NCBI RefSeq assembly: GCF_024609325.1
Contig: NZ_JANHMQ010000001.1
Coordinates: 186,001 to 250,000, forward strand
Reading direction: 5' to 3'
DNA from: Geothrix fuzhouensis
GTDB lineage: Bacteria; Acidobacteriota; Holophagae; Holophagales; Holophagaceae
Length of the DNA: 64,000 nucleotides
Numbering within the stretch: position 1 is the stretch's first letter; each line of letters starts with the position of its first letter. Below are positions 25,576 through 33,244 of this stretch, in pieces. A program made the position numbers and the translations under genes. The notes under the pieces were generated by a model. That model did not search any database. It was not told the origin of the DNA and was given only the letters and a program-made list of their open reading frames with translations.

Positions 25576-26385
25576 TCAGAGGAACCGCAGGGGTTTCTCT
25601 TCGGGGGCGAAGCCGTGGCGTACGGCTTTTTCGAAGAAGAGGGCGAGGCTTTCGCGCTCGGCTTCGCCCAGGGTGTAGCTGATGTTCTCGGTAAGGTACT
25701 CGTGCAGCTCGATCTTGGTCCAGCCGATGGTGCGCCGGGCCTCTTCAATGATGGCGGGCAGTTGGGCCTGGCCGATCTCGAAGCTCTTGTGGAAGAAAGA
25801 GGCCACCCCGCCGGGCACCGGCAGTTCCGGGGCATCCTTGCGGACCAGCCAGAGCGCGAAAACAAAGGGCAGGCCTGTCCAGGCGTGCCACTCCTCGGCC
25901 AGGTCCAACACGAACAGGCCCTGGCGGGGGGCCCGCATGGCGGAGTCGCCGATCATCAGGGCCGCATCGTTCGCCTCGAGCATGGCGGGGAGATCGGGGC
26001 CCATGTCGGTCACGGCCGGGACCACCCCGTAGCGCTCCCGGAGCAGCAGCTGGGCCAGCACCACGCTGGTGCGACTGGAGGTGTCCAGGGCCAGGGTCTG
26101 GATCTGCTCGGGCGGAACTTTAGAAAGGATCACCACGCTGCGCACCCGCTTGGGGGAGGCGATGCAGAGACCGGGAACGATGCGGAGGTCGGGGATCCTC
26201 AGATACTCGATGGAGCTGACGATGCCCGCGTCCACCTCCCCGGACCGCAGCCGATCGGCGCAGGCGGAGGGGTAGTGGAACTTCAGGTGGAAATGCTCCC
26301 AGCCGAGGCCGTGCTTGAATCCATGGTTCAGGGGGGCGGCGTTCAGATAATCGATGATGGACAGGCGGAATGGTTCAGTGGCCAT
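25576..26385 (-). CDS. mqnA: Chorismate dehydratase MqnA, futalosine menaquinone pathway
   Basis: A 269-residue protein of the MqnA/MqnD periplasmic-binding-like fold. MqnA converts chorismate to 3-[(1-carboxyvinyl)oxy]benzoate, the first step of menaquinone synthesis by the futalosine route. Family features are the opening LSIIDYLNAAPLNHGF, then VDAGIVSSIEYLR, LALDTSSRTSV and ALMIGDSAMRA. Its presence suggests the organism uses the futalosine rather than the MenF-MenD route. It is divergent from the methyltransferase-like gene with only about 34 bases between starts. Confidence in MqnA over MqnD is good because of the SIDYLNxxPL opening. Confidence 0.9.
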   Translation of the reverse strand: MATEPFRLSIIDYLNAAPLNHGFKHGLGWEHFHLKFHYPSACADRLRSGEVDAGIVSSIEYLRIPDLRIVPGLCIASPKRVRSVVILSKVPPEQIQTLALDTSSRTSVVLAQLLLRERYGVVPAVTDMGPDLPAMLEANDAALMIGDSAMRAPRQGLFVLDLAEEWHAWTGLPFVFALWLVRKDAPELPVPGGVASFFHKSFEIGQAQLPAIIEEARRTIGWTKIELHEYLTENISYTLGEAERESLALFFEKAVRHGFAPEEKPLRFL

Positions 26386-26419
26386 GGCAACAGTCTACCG
26401 ACCCTGCGATGATTCCCTG

Positions 26420-26884
26420 ATGGTCCTCTGGCATTACGAGCTCAATACCCCGATGGGGCCGATGCGTGCCGCCTTCGACGGCCGGGGAAGGCTGCGGGAG
26501 TTGGCCGTGGAGGGGCTGGATCCGCGGAAGACCAGCCCCCTGCCGCCCAAGGAGCAGCGCGAGGCCAAGCGGTACCTGGACCGTCAACTCGAAGCCTATT
26601 TGGCGGGCACCCTGCGCACCTTCACGGTGCCGGTGGACCCCCAGGGCTCACCCCTGCAGCTGCGGATCTGGGACACCGTGCGGACCATTCCCTATGGCCA
26701 ATACCGGCTCCCCGGCGATCTCGGCGCCTGGCTGGGGGTGGACGAGGAACTCATCGTCATGGCCTGCGTCGCGAACCCCATCATCCTGCTCGTGCCCACC
26801 CACCGGGTGGCCCTGCCCGGCGAGGGGGCCCTTCCAAAAGCCCTGAGGGAACTGGAATCGGGCATGGGTTGGCGGAGACCTTGA
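26420..26884 (+). CDS. Methyltransferase-fold (MGMT/Ogt-like) protein lacking the catalytic cysteine
   Basis: A 154-residue homologue of the O6-alkylguanine-DNA methyltransferases encoded just downstream. The N-terminal ribonuclease-H-like half (HYELNTPMGPMRAAFDG) and the LRIWDTVRTIPYGQY helix are conserved. The active-site motif reads PTHRV where functional enzymes have PCHRV, so it cannot accept the alkyl group. The Arg-finger segment found in its paralogues (GRANGANP, ARASGANP) is here VMACVANP, and the GYAGG stretch is gone. Known alkyltransferase-like proteins keep DNA binding with Trp at this place; Thr is different. It may be a lesion-binding protein or a decaying paralogue. The ATG at 26420 has no strong ribosome binding site. 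Confidence 0.75.
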   Translation: MVLWHYELNTPMGPMRAAFDGRGRLRELAVEGLDPRKTSPLPPKEQREAKRYLDRQLEAYLAGTLRTFTVPVDPQGSPLQLRIWDTVRTIPYGQYRLPGDLGAWLGVDEELIVMACVANPIILLVPTHRVALPGEGALPKALRELESGMGWRRP

Positions 26885-26885
26885 T

Positions 26886-26904
26886 CGGTTTTAACAAAAA
26901 ACCG
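26886..26904. promoter_or_regulatory. Inverted repeat between the Cys-less homologue and ogt
   Basis: Arms cggtttt and aaaaccg flank aacaa, 2 bases after one gene and 22 before the next start. It could be an operator for the Ada-type regulator or a weak terminator; the sequence does not decide. Confidence 0.3.
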
Positions 26905-26926
26905 TGATTCTGCCATCCTGGTGCCC

Positions 26927-27439
26927 ATGAACGGGCCCTTCCATCTGCTGTCCACGCCCCTGGGTGACCTGGGCGCGGCCTTTGATGGCGCGGGACATCT
27001 GGTTCGGCTGGATCGCCTGCACGGGCGCCCACCGCTGGCTCCCGCTGGCCCTGTCCCGAAGAGCCTGCCCTTCCTCAAGCGGCAACTGGATTCCTATTTC
27101 TCGGGCAACCTCCGGGACTTCAACATCCCCATGCTCGCGGCGGGCACAGATTTCCAGCGGCGGGTGTGGAAGGAACTGCAGAACATCCCCTACGGCCAGA
27201 CCATCTCGTATTTGGAACTGGCGCGGCGCCTGGGGGATGAGAAATGCATCCGCGCGGCGGCCCGGGCCAGCGGGGCCAACCCCATTGCCATCCTCATCCC
27301 CTGCCACCGCGTCATCGGGTCCGATGGATCCCTGGTGGGCTATGCCGGCGGGCTCGATATGAAGGAGTTCCTCCTGCGACTGGAAGGTGCGCTGCCCAAG
27401 GCCCCGCCTCAGCCCCGCCTGCCGCTGGAGTGGGACTGA
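26927..27439 (+). CDS. ogt: Methylated-DNA--[protein]-cysteine S-methyltransferase (first copy)
   Basis: A 170-residue suicide enzyme that removes O6-alkyl groups from guanine. The C-terminal DNA-binding domain is intact: DFQRRVWKELQNIPYGQTIS, then ARASGANPIAILIPCHRVIG with the acceptor Cys and LVGYAGGLDMKEFLL. The N-terminal half is the usual RNase-H-like fold. A GTG two codons upstream is a possible start, but ATG at 26927 is preferred. It is the second of four consecutive alkylation-repair genes. Confidence 0.92.
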   Translation: MNGPFHLLSTPLGDLGAAFDGAGHLVRLDRLHGRPPLAPAGPVPKSLPFLKRQLDSYFSGNLRDFNIPMLAAGTDFQRRVWKELQNIPYGQTISYLELARRLGDEKCIRAAARASGANPIAILIPCHRVIGSDGSLVGYAGGLDMKEFLLRLEGALPKAPPQPRLPLEWD

Positions 27440-27492
27440 GAAATAATTCCGGCGCCGCCCATCGGAGGACTTCCCCCGCCTGGGCTCCTAGC

Positions 27493-28914
27493 ATGGGATT
27501 CATGCGCTGGTCGGACGAGCACCTCTACGAACGGATCCTGGCGAAGGATGCCTCCTTCAACGGGCGGGTGCTCACGGGTGTCCTGACCACCGGGATCTAC
27601 TGCCTGCCCTCCTGTCCGGCGCGGAAGCCCCTGGCCCGAAACGTGCGGTTCTTCGCGGACGAGGCCACGGCACAAGCGGCGGGCCTCCGCCCCTGCAAGC
27701 GCTGCCGGCCCGATGCCTTCTACCGGGGCGAGGATGCGGACCTGGCCCGGCTGGAAGACGCCATGGCCCAGGCGGTGGCGGATCCTGCGGCTTTTCAGGA
27801 GGCAGGTGCCCTGGCGGAAGCGGCAGGGGTCGGGCTCACCAAGCTGAAGCTCTTGTTCCGGGACCATGCCCACACCCAGCCCGCGGCGTTCCTCCAGCGG
27901 GCCCGCATCCAGGCCGCCTGCGCCCGGCTGGATGCCGGCGAAGGATCCCTCCTGGACCTGGGTGCCGCGGTGGGATTCGAAAGCCCTTCGGGTTTCCACG
28001 AAGCCTTCCGGCGGCAGACCGGCCTCGCGCCAGGAGCCTATCGCGACATGCTGGGCTCGGATCGATTCACCCTGCCGCTGCCAGAGCGCACCCGGCTGGA
28101 CGACCTGCTGCGGTTCCATGGCCGCGATCCCGAAAGCGTCTCCGAGCGAGTGGAAGGCGCCACCCTGCGCAAAGCCGCCCATTTCGCCGGGAAGCCGGGG
28201 GTGCTGAGCCTGGCTTTCGATTCCGGGAGCGTGTCCGTGTCCCTGGAGGGCGCCCACGGGGCCAGCGCCATGGCGGAAGCCCATCGGGCGGCCCTGCGTC
28301 TGCTGGCCTGGCACGGGGATCCGGCCCCCTTTGAAGATGCGCATCCGACCCTGGCCCGAAGCCGGGAGGGCCTGCGCGTGCCCCTCACCCTGGATCCCTT
28401 CGAGGCCCTGGTCTGGGCCATCCTGGGCCAGCAGGTGAACCTGGCCTTCGCCTACGCCCTCCGGCGCGATCTGCTCCGCCTGACGGGCACGCCGGTGGGT
28501 GACCTCATGGCCCATCCCGAGGCCAAGAGCATCGCGGCGCTCGATATCGGAGAGCTGCTGGCCCGGCGGTTCTCGCGGCGCAAGGCAGAGTACCTCCTGA
28601 ATGCAGCAGGGAAGGTCGCTCAGGGGGAGCTGCGGCTGGAGGGGCTGCTCACCGCCACTGGAGCCGGGAAAGCGCTCTTGGCTTTGCGGGGCTGCGGGCC
28701 CTGGACGGCCCAGTACGTGCTGATGCGTGGCCTGGGCTTCCGGGACTGCGTGCCCGTGGGGGATGCGGCCCTCACCTTGGCCCTGCAACGCTGGTTCAAG
28801 CTCGACGCGCGTCCTGATGGCCCGGCCACCACCCGTCTGATGGCACCCTTCGCGCCCCACCGCAGCCTGGCCACCTTCCATCTCTGGGCCAGCCTGAAAG
28901 GAGTACCCGCATGA
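27493..28914 (+). CDS. Ada-N / AraC / AlkA fusion: regulator and 3-methyladenine DNA glycosylase
   Basis: A 473-residue fusion. Residues about 1-80 are the Ada N-terminal zinc domain (ILAKDASFNGRVLTGV, YCLPSC and RPCKRCRPDAF, giving the four Cys that bind zinc and accept methyl from phosphotriesters). Residues about 90-180 are an AraC-type helix-turn-helix (GVGLTKLKLLFRDH, GFESPSGFHEAFRR). The rest is AlkA: an N-terminal domain, then HhH-GPD with ILGQQVNLAFA, GCGPWTAQYVLMRGLG and the catalytic Asp in PVGDAAL. It should both switch on the adaptive response when methylated and excise alkylated bases. The Ada methyltransferase domain is missing but supplied by separate neighbours. The stop overlaps the next start (ATGA). 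Confidence 0.9.
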   Translation: MGFMRWSDEHLYERILAKDASFNGRVLTGVLTTGIYCLPSCPARKPLARNVRFFADEATAQAAGLRPCKRCRPDAFYRGEDADLARLEDAMAQAVADPAAFQEAGALAEAAGVGLTKLKLLFRDHAHTQPAAFLQRARIQAACARLDAGEGSLLDLGAAVGFESPSGFHEAFRRQTGLAPGAYRDMLGSDRFTLPLPERTRLDDLLRFHGRDPESVSERVEGATLRKAAHFAGKPGVLSLAFDSGSVSVSLEGAHGASAMAEAHRAALRLLAWHGDPAPFEDAHPTLARSREGLRVPLTLDPFEALVWAILGQQVNLAFAYALRRDLLRLTGTPVGDLMAHPEAKSIAALDIGELLARRFSRRKAEYLLNAAGKVAQGELRLEGLLTATGAGKALLALRGCGPWTAQYVLMRGLGFRDCVPVGDAALTLALQRWFKLDARPDGPATTRLMAPFAPHRSLATFHLWASLKGVPA

Positions 28915-29414
28915 CCGGGATTCATCGATTCGATACTTCGCTTGGTCTGCTTCAGGCTGCATTTGATGCCGACGGTGCCGTGATCTACCTGGGCTTCGCG
29001 GACCACGAATTCCGCGAGCCCCTGCTGGCAAAGCTGGCCCGGCTGAGCCCGGTTATGGAACCACCCGCCAGGGCTTTGGCGCACCTCCGGGAGCGGCTGG
29101 AAACCTATGCGGCAGGCCACCGGGCGGCTTTCGACGTGCCCTTCCGCCTCCACGGCAGTCCTTTCGAGCAGCGTGTCTGGGCCGAACTTCAGCGCATCCC
29201 CTTCGGCGAAACCCGCAGCTACGGCCAGCTGGCCGCGGCCCTTGGCGATCCGAACCTCAGCCGGGCCGTGGGCCGGGCCAACGGCGCCAATCCCATGTCC
29301 ATTCTCGTGCCTTGCCACCGGGTGATCGGTACCAGCGGCAGCCTGACGGGTTATGCGGGCGGCCTGGGGATGAAGGAGCGGCTGTTGCGGCTGGAGGGTG
29401 CTATCCGAGGTTGA
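28911..29414 (+). CDS. Methylated-DNA--[protein]-cysteine S-methyltransferase (second copy)
   Basis: A 167-residue O6-alkylguanine methyltransferase. FEQRVWAELQRIPFGETRSY, VGRANGANPMSILVPCHRVIG with acceptor Cys and Arg finger, and GYAGGLGMKERLLRLE are all intact. It starts within the stop of the Ada/AlkA gene, so the two are translated together, effectively replacing the missing C-terminal domain of Ada. It converges on speD, the two overlapping by 14 bases at their 3' ends. Confidence 0.93.
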   Translation: MTGIHRFDTSLGLLQAAFDADGAVIYLGFADHEFREPLLAKLARLSPVMEPPARALAHLRERLETYAAGHRAAFDVPFRLHGSPFEQRVWAELQRIPFGETRSYGQLAAALGDPNLSRAVGRANGANPMSILVPCHRVIGTSGSLTGYAGGLGMKERLLRLEGAIRG

Positions 29415-29763
29415 CCGCCCGCAGAGGCCCGCGTTCCAGCGCCATCCGGGTCTCGTCCGTGGCGCCAATGGCGGCGCGGAGAACGGCCAGACCCCGGTCC
29501 ATGTCCACGGGCCCGCAGCTGAAGAAGTCCACGGCGGCGAAGCAGTGCTCGGGCCAGGTATGGATGGCCAGGTGGCTCTCGGCGATGATCACCGCCCCGC
29601 TGATTCCGTGCGGGCTGAAGTGGTGGAAGCTGTGGGTGACGATGGTGGCACCGGAGGCCCGGGCGGCCTCGAGCATGGCGGTGGTGATCCTCGCCAGATC
29701 CGCGAGGATGGTGGCATCGCAGCCCGTGTATTCCACGAGCAGGTGACGGCCCAAGGCGGTCAC
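29401..29763 (-). CDS. speD: S-adenosylmethionine decarboxylase proenzyme, prokaryotic class 1b
   Basis: A 120-residue proenzyme that self-cleaves to form a pyruvoyl group and decarboxylates SAM for spermidine synthesis. The cleavage site is Glu62-Ser63 in AESHLAIHTWPE, with His68 and Cys83 (FFSCGP) in the expected catalytic places, as in the Thermotoga-type enzyme. The start is GTG at 29763, which overlaps the stop of the upstream RNA methyltransferase gene (GTGA); no ATG lies in a sensible place. No spermidine synthase gene is adjacent. Confidence 0.92.
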   Translation of the reverse strand: MTALGRHLLVEYTGCDATILADLARITTAMLEAARASGATIVTHSFHHFSPHGISGAVIIAESHLAIHTWPEHCFAAVDFFSCGPVDMDRGLAVLRAAIGATDETRMALERGPLRAVNLG

Positions 29764-30998
29764 GGCCGCTTCACCAGCAGTGCCACGCACTCCACGTGGC
29801 TGGTAAGGGGGAAGAGGTCCAACACCGCCAGCTTTTCGAGGGTCCATGCGGCTTCCAGGCGCTTCAGGTCCCGGCAGAAGGCGGCGCCATCGCAGCCCAC
29901 TAGCACCAGCGTTCCGGCCCCGGCGGTGCAGAGGCGGTCGCTGAGCGCGGGTTCGAGGCCGGCTCGCGGGGGGTCCAGCAGGATCACGTCATCCGGTCTG
30001 CCCAGGCTTTCGGGCACCCACTCCGCCACATCGCCCACCAGACAGTCCGCCGGCAGGCCCAGAGCCTCCAGGTTGCGGCGGGCCCAGGCCACGGCCGCTT
30101 CGCCGGATTCCACCAGCACGCGCTGGTCGAAGCGCTTGCCGAGCAGGGCGGAGAAGAGGCCCACGCCGCCGTAGAGGTCGTAGAGAGTACGGCCCTTCAC
30201 ATCCCAGCCTTCGAGCAGGCCGCGGAAGGCCTCCGCCGCCCAGGGCGGGCTCACCTGGAAGAAGGCGCCGGGCTCGTGACGCAGGGTGATCCCGCCCAGC
30301 CGCTGGGAAAGAGGTTCTTCGCTGCGGTGCCAGCCATCGGGTTCCAGGCGCCAAGTGCGACCCCGCTCATCGGTGGCGAGCACCTCGTTCGCGGGCGTGC
30401 CGGTGGCCAGCTCCCACCGACCTGGGCGGGAGGTGAGGATGTGCGCTGCCAGGGCTTCCTGGAGCCGCGGAATGGCCTGGGACAGGGGTTCGGCAGCGGC
30501 GGGACAGGCGGAGACAGGCACCAGCGCGTGGCTGTGGCGGCGGAAGTAGCCGAGGGCGGTCCCATCCCAGTGAAGCTGGATGCGGTGGCGGCGGGCCTCC
30601 GCGGGGGCAGGATGCCAGTCCCAGGCCACCTCGCCGCCAAGTTGGCGGCGCAGGAGGTCCGCGACCATCTGCCGCTTGAGGTCGGAGGCGTGGCGACCCG
30701 CTTCCCAGAGGTCGCAGCCACCGCAGGTGCCGGCCACGGGGCACTCCGCCGTGGCGCGACGGGGATCCCGGGTGATCCAGCGGGTGACGCGGCCTTCGCC
30801 ATGGCGGGCCTTCCAGATGACGGTGGCTTCCACCACCTCGCCGGGGAACAGGGCGAGGGGGGCCTCCAGCAGCAGCAGGCGACCGTCGGCCTCGCGGCCC
30901 ACACCCTTACCGCCCCAGGCCAGGCGCTCGACGGGGCCCTGCCAGGTTTGGGTGGGGACGGGGGAATTCCGATATGCTGGCGGGACTTTCGCCTTCAT
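29760..30998 (-). CDS. SAM-dependent RNA m5U methyltransferase (TrmA/RlmC/RlmD family)
   Basis: A 412-residue protein with an N-terminal TRAM-like domain, a 4Fe-4S cysteine set (CPVAGTCGGCDLW), and a C-terminal methyltransferase fold. The SAM motif is YDLYGGVGLFSALLG, the LDPPRAGLEP motif is present, the catalytic Cys is in LVGCDGAAFCRDL and the base Glu in SHVECVALL. Family members methylate uridine in tRNA or 23S rRNA; which one applies is not decided here. The start is uncertain: ATG at 30998 is the only in-frame start near the TRAM domain, leaving about 22 bases to the divergent HD-GYP gene. Its stop overlaps the speD start. Confidence 0.85.
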   Translation of the reverse strand: MKAKVPPAYRNSPVPTQTWQGPVERLAWGGKGVGREADGRLLLLEAPLALFPGEVVEATVIWKARHGEGRVTRWITRDPRRATAECPVAGTCGGCDLWEAGRHASDLKRQMVADLLRRQLGGEVAWDWHPAPAEARRHRIQLHWDGTALGYFRRHSHALVPVSACPAAAEPLSQAIPRLQEALAAHILTSRPGRWELATGTPANEVLATDERGRTWRLEPDGWHRSEEPLSQRLGGITLRHEPGAFFQVSPPWAAEAFRGLLEGWDVKGRTLYDLYGGVGLFSALLGKRFDQRVLVESGEAAVAWARRNLEALGLPADCLVGDVAEWVPESLGRPDDVILLDPPRAGLEPALSDRLCTAGAGTLVLVGCDGAAFCRDLKRLEAAWTLEKLAVLDLFPLTSHVECVALLVKRP

Positions 30999-31020
30999 CC
31001 TTTTGGAGCCTGATTCCGCC

Positions 31021-32724
31021 TTGCGATTCACGATTGCCGTCCCCCCAGAGCACCGTAGCATCCTCCTGGGTCGTGCGGCCGGAGAGATGCGCCGGGCCAT
31101 GGTCTTCGTGGCCGGCGGTACCGCGGATGTGGTCCTGGGGCTGCCGGGAGACGGAACCTTCGCGGACTGCGAGATCTGGCCAGGCACGGAGGCGGCGGAG
31201 GCCCTGGTGCGGTCCGCCTGGGCCCGCCTGCAGGACCGCCGGGACATGGAACGGCTCCATGAAGTGGGCCGTGCCCTGGTGTCGGAACAGAATCTGGACC
31301 GCCTGTTGGACCTGATCCTCACCAAGGCCCGGGAATTGTTGCTGGCCGAGGCCGGGTCCATCTACCTGCTCACCGGCGAGGAGGATCGTCCCGAACTGCT
31401 CTTCGCCCATACCCAGAACGCCAGGGTGAGCCTGCCCTTCCATCGATTCGCCATGCCCATTTCCCGGGAAACCCTGGCGGGTTTTGTGGCTCTCAGCCAG
31501 GAGAGCCTGAACCTGCCGGACGCCTATCACATCCCGGCGGAAGCACCCTACCACTTCAATGACAGCTACGACCGCCAGGCCGGCTACCGCACCACCTCCA
31601 TCCTGGTGGTGCCCATGCTCGATACGGAAGGGCAGGTGCTGGGCGTCCTGCAGCTGCTCAATCGCCAGGAGGAGGACGGGCGAGTGGTTGCCTTCACCTC
31701 TGCCGACCAGAGGCTGGCCCAGAGCCTGGCTGGACAGGCGGCGGTGGCCGTGAAGAACGCCCAACTGCGGGAGGAGATTGAGCGGCTTTTTGAAGGCTTC
31801 GTGGCAGCTTCCGTGACGGCCATCGAAGCGCGGGACCCGGTCACCAGCGGCCATTCGGGGCGGGTGGCGGAGCTTACGGTGGGGCTGGCGGAAGTGGTCA
31901 ACGCCACGCCCAATGGCCCTTACGGTAACTTGGCCTTCACGGACCGCCAGCTGCGGGAACTGCGCTATGCCAGTCTGTTGCACGACTTCGGCAAGGTGGG
32001 GGTCCGCGAGCAGGTGCTGGTGAAGGCCAAGAAGCTGGACCCCGGCCAGCTCGAAATCATCCTCCAGCGCTTGCGCCAGCGTGAGCTAGAGGAGGCCCTG
32101 GACGCCCTGGCCCGGGCCTGGAAGGGCGGGGGGAGCACCGCCCTGTGGGAGCGCACCCTCCAGGATCGCCAAACCGAAGCGGAGCGACTCATCCACCTGG
32201 TGCGCCAGAGCAATGAGCCCACCGTGATGGCCCAGGAAGTGGCCGAAGGCCTGGGTCTGCTGGAGGACCTCACCTTCACCCACTGGAGCGGCGAACGCCG
32301 GGCCCTCGTGGAGCCAGCCGACCTGGCCAGCCTCCGGATCCGCCGGGGAAGTCTCTCCGAGGCCGAACGCCTGGAGATCGAGAGCCATGTCACCCACACC
32401 TTCCGGTTCCTGGAGCGCATCCCCTGGACCCGGGACCTAGCGGGCATTCCCGACATCGCCTACGCCCACCACGAGCGCCTGACAGGCCGGGGCTATCCCC
32501 GGAAGCTGGCGGAACCGGAAATTCCGGTCCAGAGCAGGGCCATGGCCATCGCAGACGTCTACGATGCCCTGACCGCCCAGGACCGGCCCTACAAGGGGGC
32601 GGTGCCGGTGGAGCGGAGCCTGGCCATCCTGGACGAAGAGGCCCGGGAGGGGGCCCTGGACCGAGGTCTGCTGGACCTCTTTATCGAGGCCCGGATCTAC
32701 GAGCGGACCGCCCGGAAAGCCTGA
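31021..32724 (+). CDS. GAF and HD-GYP domain protein with a large insertion in the HD-GYP domain
   Basis: A 567-residue cytoplasmic protein. Residues about 80-260 are a GAF domain (EQNLDRLLDLILTKARELLL, LVVPMLDTEGQVLGVLQLLN). An HD-GYP domain follows (about 270-560): SGHSGRVAELT, LLHDFGKVGV and HHERLTGRGYP, plus AMAIADVYDALTAQDRPYK. HD-GYP proteins are usually cyclic-di-GMP phosphodiesterases. Between HDFGKVG and HHER lie about 160 residues rather than the usual 55-60, and the DG before xGYP is TG here. The start is probably TTG at 31021 with ggag upstream, as no early ATG exists; ATG at 31087 would shorten it. Confidence 0.82.
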   Translation: MRFTIAVPPEHRSILLGRAAGEMRRAMVFVAGGTADVVLGLPGDGTFADCEIWPGTEAAEALVRSAWARLQDRRDMERLHEVGRALVSEQNLDRLLDLILTKARELLLAEAGSIYLLTGEEDRPELLFAHTQNARVSLPFHRFAMPISRETLAGFVALSQESLNLPDAYHIPAEAPYHFNDSYDRQAGYRTTSILVVPMLDTEGQVLGVLQLLNRQEEDGRVVAFTSADQRLAQSLAGQAAVAVKNAQLREEIERLFEGFVAASVTAIEARDPVTSGHSGRVAELTVGLAEVVNATPNGPYGNLAFTDRQLRELRYASLLHDFGKVGVREQVLVKAKKLDPGQLEIILQRLRQRELEEALDALARAWKGGGSTALWERTLQDRQTEAERLIHLVRQSNEPTVMAQEVAEGLGLLEDLTFTHWSGERRALVEPADLASLRIRRGSLSEAERLEIESHVTHTFRFLERIPWTRDLAGIPDIAYAHHERLTGRGYPRKLAEPEIPVQSRAMAIADVYDALTAQDRPYKGAVPVERSLAILDEEAREGALDRGLLDLFIEARIYERTARKA

Positions 32725-32773
32725 GACTGGAGGCCAGGGGCCTAAGCCGGTAGGCTAGAGGATTGGAGTGCTC

Positions 32774-33244
32774 ATGTCGGAACGCGAACCCCGAACGATC
32801 GATCTGCAAGGAATCATGGATCTGCTACCCCACCGGTATCCGATCCTCTTGGTGGACCGCATCCTGGATTTCGAGCCCAAGCAATGGATCAAGGGGTTGA
32901 AGAACGTCAGCTTCAACGAAGCGGTCCTCCAGGGGCATTTCCCCAGTCGCCCCGTCTACCCGGGCGTCTACATCATCGAGGCCATGGCCCAGACCGGGGG
33001 CTGTCTGCTGCTCCAGGAGATCGAGGACCGGGCGCGGAAGGTGATCTACTTCATGGGCATTGATGCGGTGAAGTTCCGTAAGCCGGTGTTGCCCGGCGAC
33101 CAGATGGTGATGGAAGTCAAAGTGATCCACCTTAAGGGCCGGATCTGCAAAATGCGCGGCGAGGCCTTCGTGGATGGTCAGAAGGTCGCAGAAGCCGAAT
33201 TCATGTCCATGCTGATGGACCTGGCTGAGGGAGAAGGACGATGA
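32774..33244 (+). CDS. fabZ: 3-hydroxyacyl-ACP dehydratase FabZ
   Basis: A 156-residue hot-dog-fold enzyme of fatty acid elongation. The family motifs are LLPHRYPILLVDRI, GHFPSRPVYPGVYIIEAMAQ (catalytic His and Glu) and KFRKPVLPGDQM. The GTG two codons upstream is a possible start, but ATG at 32774 fits the family. The stop overlaps the lpxA start (ATGA). Pairing with lpxA is the common arrangement that balances phospholipid and lipid A synthesis, both drawing on 3-hydroxyacyl-ACP. Confidence 0.96.
   Translation: MSEREPRTIDLQGIMDLLPHRYPILLVDRILDFEPKQWIKGLKNVSFNEAVLQGHFPSRPVYPGVYIIEAMAQTGGCLLLQEIEDRARKVIYFMGIDAVKFRKPVLPGDQMVMEVKVIHLKGRICKMRGEAFVDGQKVAEAEFMSMLMDLAEGEGR

Noticed and set aside
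30580-31020. Longer form of the HD-GYP protein starting at 30580
   Set aside because: Those codons are antisense to the methyltransferase's iron-sulfur region and read as low-complexity Arg/Ser/Pro sequence.
29760-31361. Longer form of the RNA methyltransferase starting at 31361
   Set aside because: The extra N-terminal 120 codons are antisense to the start of the HD-GYP gene and are Arg/Ser-rich without domain character, so the start near 30998 is preferred.
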